This document shows, piece by piece, positions 4,258-6,858 of a DNA stretch of 6,858 nucleotides. The position numbers were made by a program, and so were the translations under genes. The notes below the pieces were generated by a model, which was given only the letters and a program-made list of their open reading frames with translations, searched no databases and was not told the DNA's origin. Source of the stretch: Desulfovibrionaceae bacterium UBA6814 (lineage in GTDB: Bacteria; Desulfobacterota; Desulfovibrionia; Desulfovibrionales; Desulfovibrionaceae); the NCBI GenBank assembly GCA_002452635.1, contig DKEU01000018.1, positions 1 through 6,858 of the forward strand, read 5' to 3'. Position 1 is the first letter of the stretch. Each line of letters starts with the position of its first letter.

Positions 4258-6492
4258 GTGGAAGCCGAATCTGATCGCAAGGCTCTCATGATTTATATGT
4301 GGCTGCCTGCGGGCAAGGATATTTTTGGACCTGTGAAGAATGGGGAAAAAGCAACAGATACTATGCTTATGCCAGTAAGAGAATTATATACTCCTGAAAT
4401 CAGCATACGGGCTCGTCTTGAAAAAAAAATAAAAGATTTCAAGTCTTCAAGTTCTGAAACTGATTCTATATTTAGATTTAGAGATACATATGAAGAATCC
4501 TCCACAGACAAGGAAAAAGCAAGAAGACCTGAAGACTTCGTTACGGAATCTAATAGAGAGTTAGGTTGCAGGCGATTAAGAGCAAATATTGAATATAATT
4601 TCAATGGGATGCCATTTGAAGGGCAATTCCAGGCGTATTCAAATGGGTTGTATTTGTGGTTCTTTGAAGTTGGGCCAGAGTACAAGTCAGAATTTAAAGC
4701 TCAGTGTTTTGTTAAAAAGTTTATCGAGCACCACATAACGCCGTTTTTTGGGGGGGAGTGGAGCAAAGCTTCTGCGTGTGATAAGCCGGTAGAAGGGCAG
4801 ACATCTCCGGGTGATAACCCGAAAGCAGAGCGGAAGCAGTTACGTGCTGCTGAGTATTATGGTAAATATGATGGAGCGTTGAGTTACCATCAGTTTGAGA
4901 TTTTATTAGATGGAATTTTCAATCCGGAAATCGATCCGCATATTTTCTTTCGTAATGTGAATGACGTTGCTGACGGCAAACCCGTGCGGCATAAAGACAA
5001 TAAAGCGAATGAAGAAAAAAAATATAGCATGAAGGGCATTCTTGAATTGACAGTGTTATATCACTGGGACAACATGTCTCGGGCATCTACATCGGAAGAT
5101 ATTGAATATAAAATTAAGCAGGCTGACAAGCCACATATCTTGGATCGTTTTATTCTTCTAAACACAATGTGTGGTGAAGAGGCAATAGATCAAAGAGCCC
5201 CTGCCATTTCATGGCTGGCGCTGGTTGCGATGGAGCATTTTGTTCGCAGTACTGTCGCGTATGGCATAAAGAAGTATCGGTATGGAATTGATCTTATTAA
5301 ATATTACACGTCCATAGAGAATATGAAAACAAAGATAGCTGATTTGCCGAAGATTGTTTTTGCCCCGAGTTTGGGAGATTTATATGTCAACAGCACGAAC
5401 CTATCAGCGTATTATTCTTTTATTCTGGTAAATATGTCTTTGGTTTCATATCTGAGGGATCTTGTTTTAGACCTGTCAATCACATGTACAAAGATTATAC
5501 CAAAAGAAAATAAGAATGGTGATATTTTATATGATGTATTAAAAAATAGAAATAAAGAGTTTGAGGCCGCCTGGGGTCAGTTGGAAAGATATATAGAAAT
5601 AATAAATGATTACATGTATAAAATTGAAAACGGGCAGCGGAACATTCGGAATGAAGATATGATATATATTCTCAATGAGATTAATAAAAACACAGAACAA
5701 ACGTCAGTTGGGTCTGGTAGGGCAACTGCCGATCCCGTTCATGTTGATCCATCCGGTGCGTTTGGGATGCTTGCTGCGACCCTGACAGCTATTCTTGGGT
5801 ATATCCAATTAATAAATGCAAAAGGAAATAATGAATTGATGGAATGGATGGGTGAATGTAAACTAGTCCCCCTATATGTACTAATTGCAATTGCATGTAT
5901 TATACTATTTGGGGCGTATATAAAGAGGTTTTTGAATTTTTGCCTGCGGAACTCTGGTATTACTTACATGGCAAGTTCATGGTTTGTTCGCGTAATAAAT
6001 TGGATTAAAAGGAAGTCGCCACTGTGTCCTGGGAGGCGGACATTTTCTATTGAGATGAAATTCCACGATTTTGACATTGATAAGAAGGATTATGAAGCTT
6101 TGTTTGCCTATCTATCGAAGCAACTTATTGCCATGGCAGAGAATGAAAAAAATAAAATGGTCAAAACAAGCAATTATATTAATTCGGTAGTGTCGCAGGA
6201 GGCAGGCAAGGAGATAACGAGATATACTTTTTTTGGCAGGGCGGAGAATGATGTTCCTTATTGCAGTGTCTGTTTTGAACTGCGAGTTTATACGTCAGCT
6301 GCTGCTCAGGCCACTACATATCTTTCGTCAATAAAATATACTGATCAGGGGTTTGCAAAATTAAAGATTGGAATAAAGTCAAGAATTATATTTTCATATT
6401 ATATCCAAAGGCTATATTACGGAATGGACGAAGATGTATTGAATAATTTATTGACAAAGCATGGCTTGCCTGAGCTAAAAAAAGTATCTTGA
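4258..6492 (+). CDS. Unrecognised AT-rich 744-aa protein with a two-helix membrane hairpin
   Basis: I do not recognise this protein. It reads as four parts. The N-terminal part (about 1-175) is polar, with a strand-rich core (RANIEYNFNGMPFEGQFQ, then LYLWFFEVGPEY). A charged linker (about 175-205) follows. The largely helical central part (about 210-490) includes ISWLALVAMEHFVRS and a long helix ending near LNEINKNTEQ. Two membrane helices come next, at about 502-519 and 536-555, with K556-R557 just after the second. The C-terminal part (about 575-744) is mixed strand and helix. The hairpin and the basic residues predict both large ends in the cytoplasm. There is no signal peptide and I see no nuclease, kinase, protease or NTPase motif. 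The layout of a long helix, two membrane helices and a short loop (KGNNE, 522-526) is loosely CorA-like, but the GMN motif is absent and CorA has no such C-terminal domain. Codons are A/T-ending, unlike the flanking genes, which points to acquisition from elsewhere. The GTG at 4258 follows GGAGG; an ATG at codon 11 is an alternative. The gene appears to stand alone. Confidence 0.85.
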   Translation: MEAESDRKALMIYMWLPAGKDIFGPVKNGEKATDTMLMPVRELYTPEISIRARLEKKIKDFKSSSSETDSIFRFRDTYEESSTDKEKARRPEDFVTESNRELGCRRLRANIEYNFNGMPFEGQFQAYSNGLYLWFFEVGPEYKSEFKAQCFVKKFIEHHITPFFGGEWSKASACDKPVEGQTSPGDNPKAERKQLRAAEYYGKYDGALSYHQFEILLDGIFNPEIDPHIFFRNVNDVADGKPVRHKDNKANEEKKYSMKGILELTVLYHWDNMSRASTSEDIEYKIKQADKPHILDRFILLNTMCGEEAIDQRAPAISWLALVAMEHFVRSTVAYGIKKYRYGIDLIKYYTSIENMKTKIADLPKIVFAPSLGDLYVNSTNLSAYYSFILVNMSLVSYLRDLVLDLSITCTKIIPKENKNGDILYDVLKNRNKEFEAAWGQLERYIEIINDYMYKIENGQRNIRNEDMIYILNEINKNTEQTSVGSGRATADPVHVDPSGAFGMLAATLTAILGYIQLINAKGNNELMEWMGECKLVPLYVLIAIACIILFGAYIKRFLNFCLRNSGITYMASSWFVRVINWIKRKSPLCPGRRTFSIEMKFHDFDIDKKDYEALFAYLSKQLIAMAENEKNKMVKTSNYINSVVSQEAGKEITRYTFFGRAENDVPYCSVCFELRVYTSAAAQATTYLSSIKYTDQGFAKLKIGIKSRIIFSYYIQRLYYGMDEDVLNNLLTKHGLPELKKVS

Positions 6493-6508
6493 TTAGTTGA
6501 GTAACTAA
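6493..6508. repeat. Perfect inverted repeat directly after the AT-rich gene, with stops in three frames
   Basis: TTAGTT (6493-6498) and AACTAA (6503-6508) pair around GAGT, immediately after the TGA at 6490. The stretch carries TGA, TAG, TGA, TAA and TAA in succession, so all three + strand frames are closed within 19 bases. The stem is too AT-rich to end transcription by itself. Confidence 0.4.
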
Positions 6509-6562
6509 CACATTGCAAATAACATCCTGTAGTTAACTGTTGCACGAAGCCAGCAGCGTGAC

Positions 6563-6596
6563 CGGTATAGTATTCATTCTTCAAGAATACCGTTTT
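6563..6596 (+). terminator. Possible Rho-independent terminator of the AT-rich gene
   Basis: CGG (6563-6565) plus TATTC (6571-6575) can pair with GAATACCG (6585-6592), leaving a five-base bulge and a nine-base loop, and TTTT (6593-6596) follows directly. An alternative pairing is CGGTAT (6563-6568) with ATACCG (6587-6592). Inside the loop side lies ATTCTT-C-AAGAAT (6576-6588), itself a perfect palindrome. The T-run is short, so termination strength is uncertain. Confidence 0.35.
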
Positions 6597-6599
6597 GAT

Positions 6600-6674
6600 A
6601 GTGCCCAATTGCACTTGAGTTGCATCCTGCGGCATTGAGATGCCTGAGTGCCGCGCATCGGTGCAGGAAGCATC
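6600..6674. repeat. Cluster of short hairpins and GCATC repeats upstream of the Lrp/AsnC gene
   Basis: The cluster contains AGTGC-ccaatt-GCACT (6600-6615), GGCAT-tgag-ATGCC (6631-6644), and the motif GCATC three times (6622-6626, 6655-6659, 6670-6674), plus one inverse copy, GATGC (6639-6643). The density is notable for a 75-base stretch. It could be a set of half-sites for a regulator or a structured RNA segment. I cannot name it. Confidence 0.3.
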
Positions 6675-6702
6675 GCATATTTATCAGTTAGTTGCATAAA
6701 AT

Positions 6703-6717
6703 TAGAATATCATTCTT
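6703..6717. promoter_or_regulatory. Lrp-like operator overlapping the promoter of the Lrp/AsnC gene
   Basis: TAGAATATCATTCTT contains the dyad AGAAT-ATC-ATTCT (6704-6716). It agrees with the E. coli Lrp consensus YAGHAWATTWTDCTR at 13 of 15 positions, failing at positions 9 and 15. It runs into the -35 hexamer (6716-6721) of the promoter of an Lrp/AsnC-family gene, which is where a negative autoregulation site would be expected. Confidence 0.5.
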
Positions 6718-6745
6718 GACATTGCCATAAAAAACGAATTTTAAT
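6716..6745 (+). promoter_or_regulatory. Sigma70-type promoter of the Lrp/AsnC gene
   Basis: A perfect -35, TTGACA (6716-6721), is followed 18 bases later by TTTAAT (6740-6745), which matches five of six positions of the -10 consensus. It is the strongest promoter match in the window. A start six to eight bases after the -10 falls at about 6751-6753, on the ATG itself. Confidence 0.7.
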
Positions 6746-6751
6746 CTGTCC

Positions 6752-6858
6752 ATGAATGGCAAATCCGAACTCGATGCTGTGGACCTGCGGATCCTGGACA
6801 TGCTCCAGGCCGATGCGCGAACCCCCAACGCGGAGATCGCCCGGCGCATCGGCATGGC
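6752..6858 (+). CDS. Lrp/AsnC-family transcriptional regulator, 5' part
   Basis: The first 35 codons and part of the 36th are visible before the window ends. The translation, ELDAVDLRILDMLQADART followed by PNAEIARRIGMA, is the typical N-terminus of Lrp/AsnC regulators: LDxxDxxIL, then the first helices of the winged helix-turn-helix, with R23 and the NAEIARRIG recognition region. The ligand-binding RAM domain lies beyond the window, so the effector cannot be predicted. The ATG at 6752 is the only reasonable start: an in-frame TAA lies at 6728-6730 and the next ATG, at 6800, would cut into the DNA-binding domain. No purine-rich ribosome site precedes it. Codon use returns to the GC-rich host pattern here, which places the right edge of the AT-rich segment between 6493 and 6752. 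Confidence 0.9.
   Translation, partial: MNGKSELDAVDLRILDMLQADARTPNAEIARRIGM

Noticed and set aside
6417..6635. 72-codon - strand open frame overlapping the end of the AT-rich gene
   Set aside because: It overlaps clear coding sequence and a hairpin region, has no visible family pattern, and is probably chance.
1..6858. CRISPR array or tandem repeat array
   Set aside because: No regularly spaced direct repeats were seen on either strand.

Overview
The window looks like chromosome from a GC-rich, anaerobic deltaproteobacterium, most likely a sulfate reducer of the Desulfovibrionales. That assignment is an inference from strong G/C third-position codon use and from the YedE / TusA-like / DUF3343 gene set, which is known from selenium-metabolism neighbourhoods; no marker gene is present to prove it. 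All genes I can support lie on the + strand.

Layout. (1) 1-644 is the 3' end of a DHA2-type (EmrB/QacA-like, 14-helix) major facilitator drug exporter. (2) 645-839 is a regulatory gap with two inverted-repeat systems (697-721 and 779-818). (3) 840-3852 is a tight five-gene operon: a 76-aa Cys/His-rich protein, a YedE-type inner-membrane permease, a 73-aa TusA-like sulfur/selenium carrier, a 190-aa protein with a DUF3343 (Se/S-carrier-like) domain, and a 300-aa ribokinase-fold protein resembling NAD(P)H-hydrate dehydratase. Start and stop codons overlap at three of the four junctions and the fourth gap is 13 nt, so the genes are probably co-transcribed and translationally coupled. The likely theme is uptake and thiol-based handling of selenium or reduced sulfur. 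(4) 3853-4257 is a mosaic gap with an AT-rich patch, a perfect odd palindrome and no gene I can support. (5) 4258-6492 is one AT-rich gene for a 744-aa two-helix membrane protein that I do not recognise. Its base and codon composition differ sharply from everything else, so it is probably a recent acquisition. (6) 6493-6751 is an AT-rich gap with a possible terminator, small hairpins and a good sigma70-type promoter. (7) 6752-6858 is the first 35 codons of an Lrp/AsnC-family regulator, cut by the window end.

The best candidates for something new are the lone AT-rich membrane protein inserted between the selenium-type operon and the Lrp gene, and the Cys/His-rich small gene coupled to yedE. 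A third point is the Lrp/AsnC start region, where an Lrp-like box overlaps the -35 and the predicted transcript start falls on the ATG. The 744-aa protein could be a defence or stress effector, but nothing in its sequence proves that.
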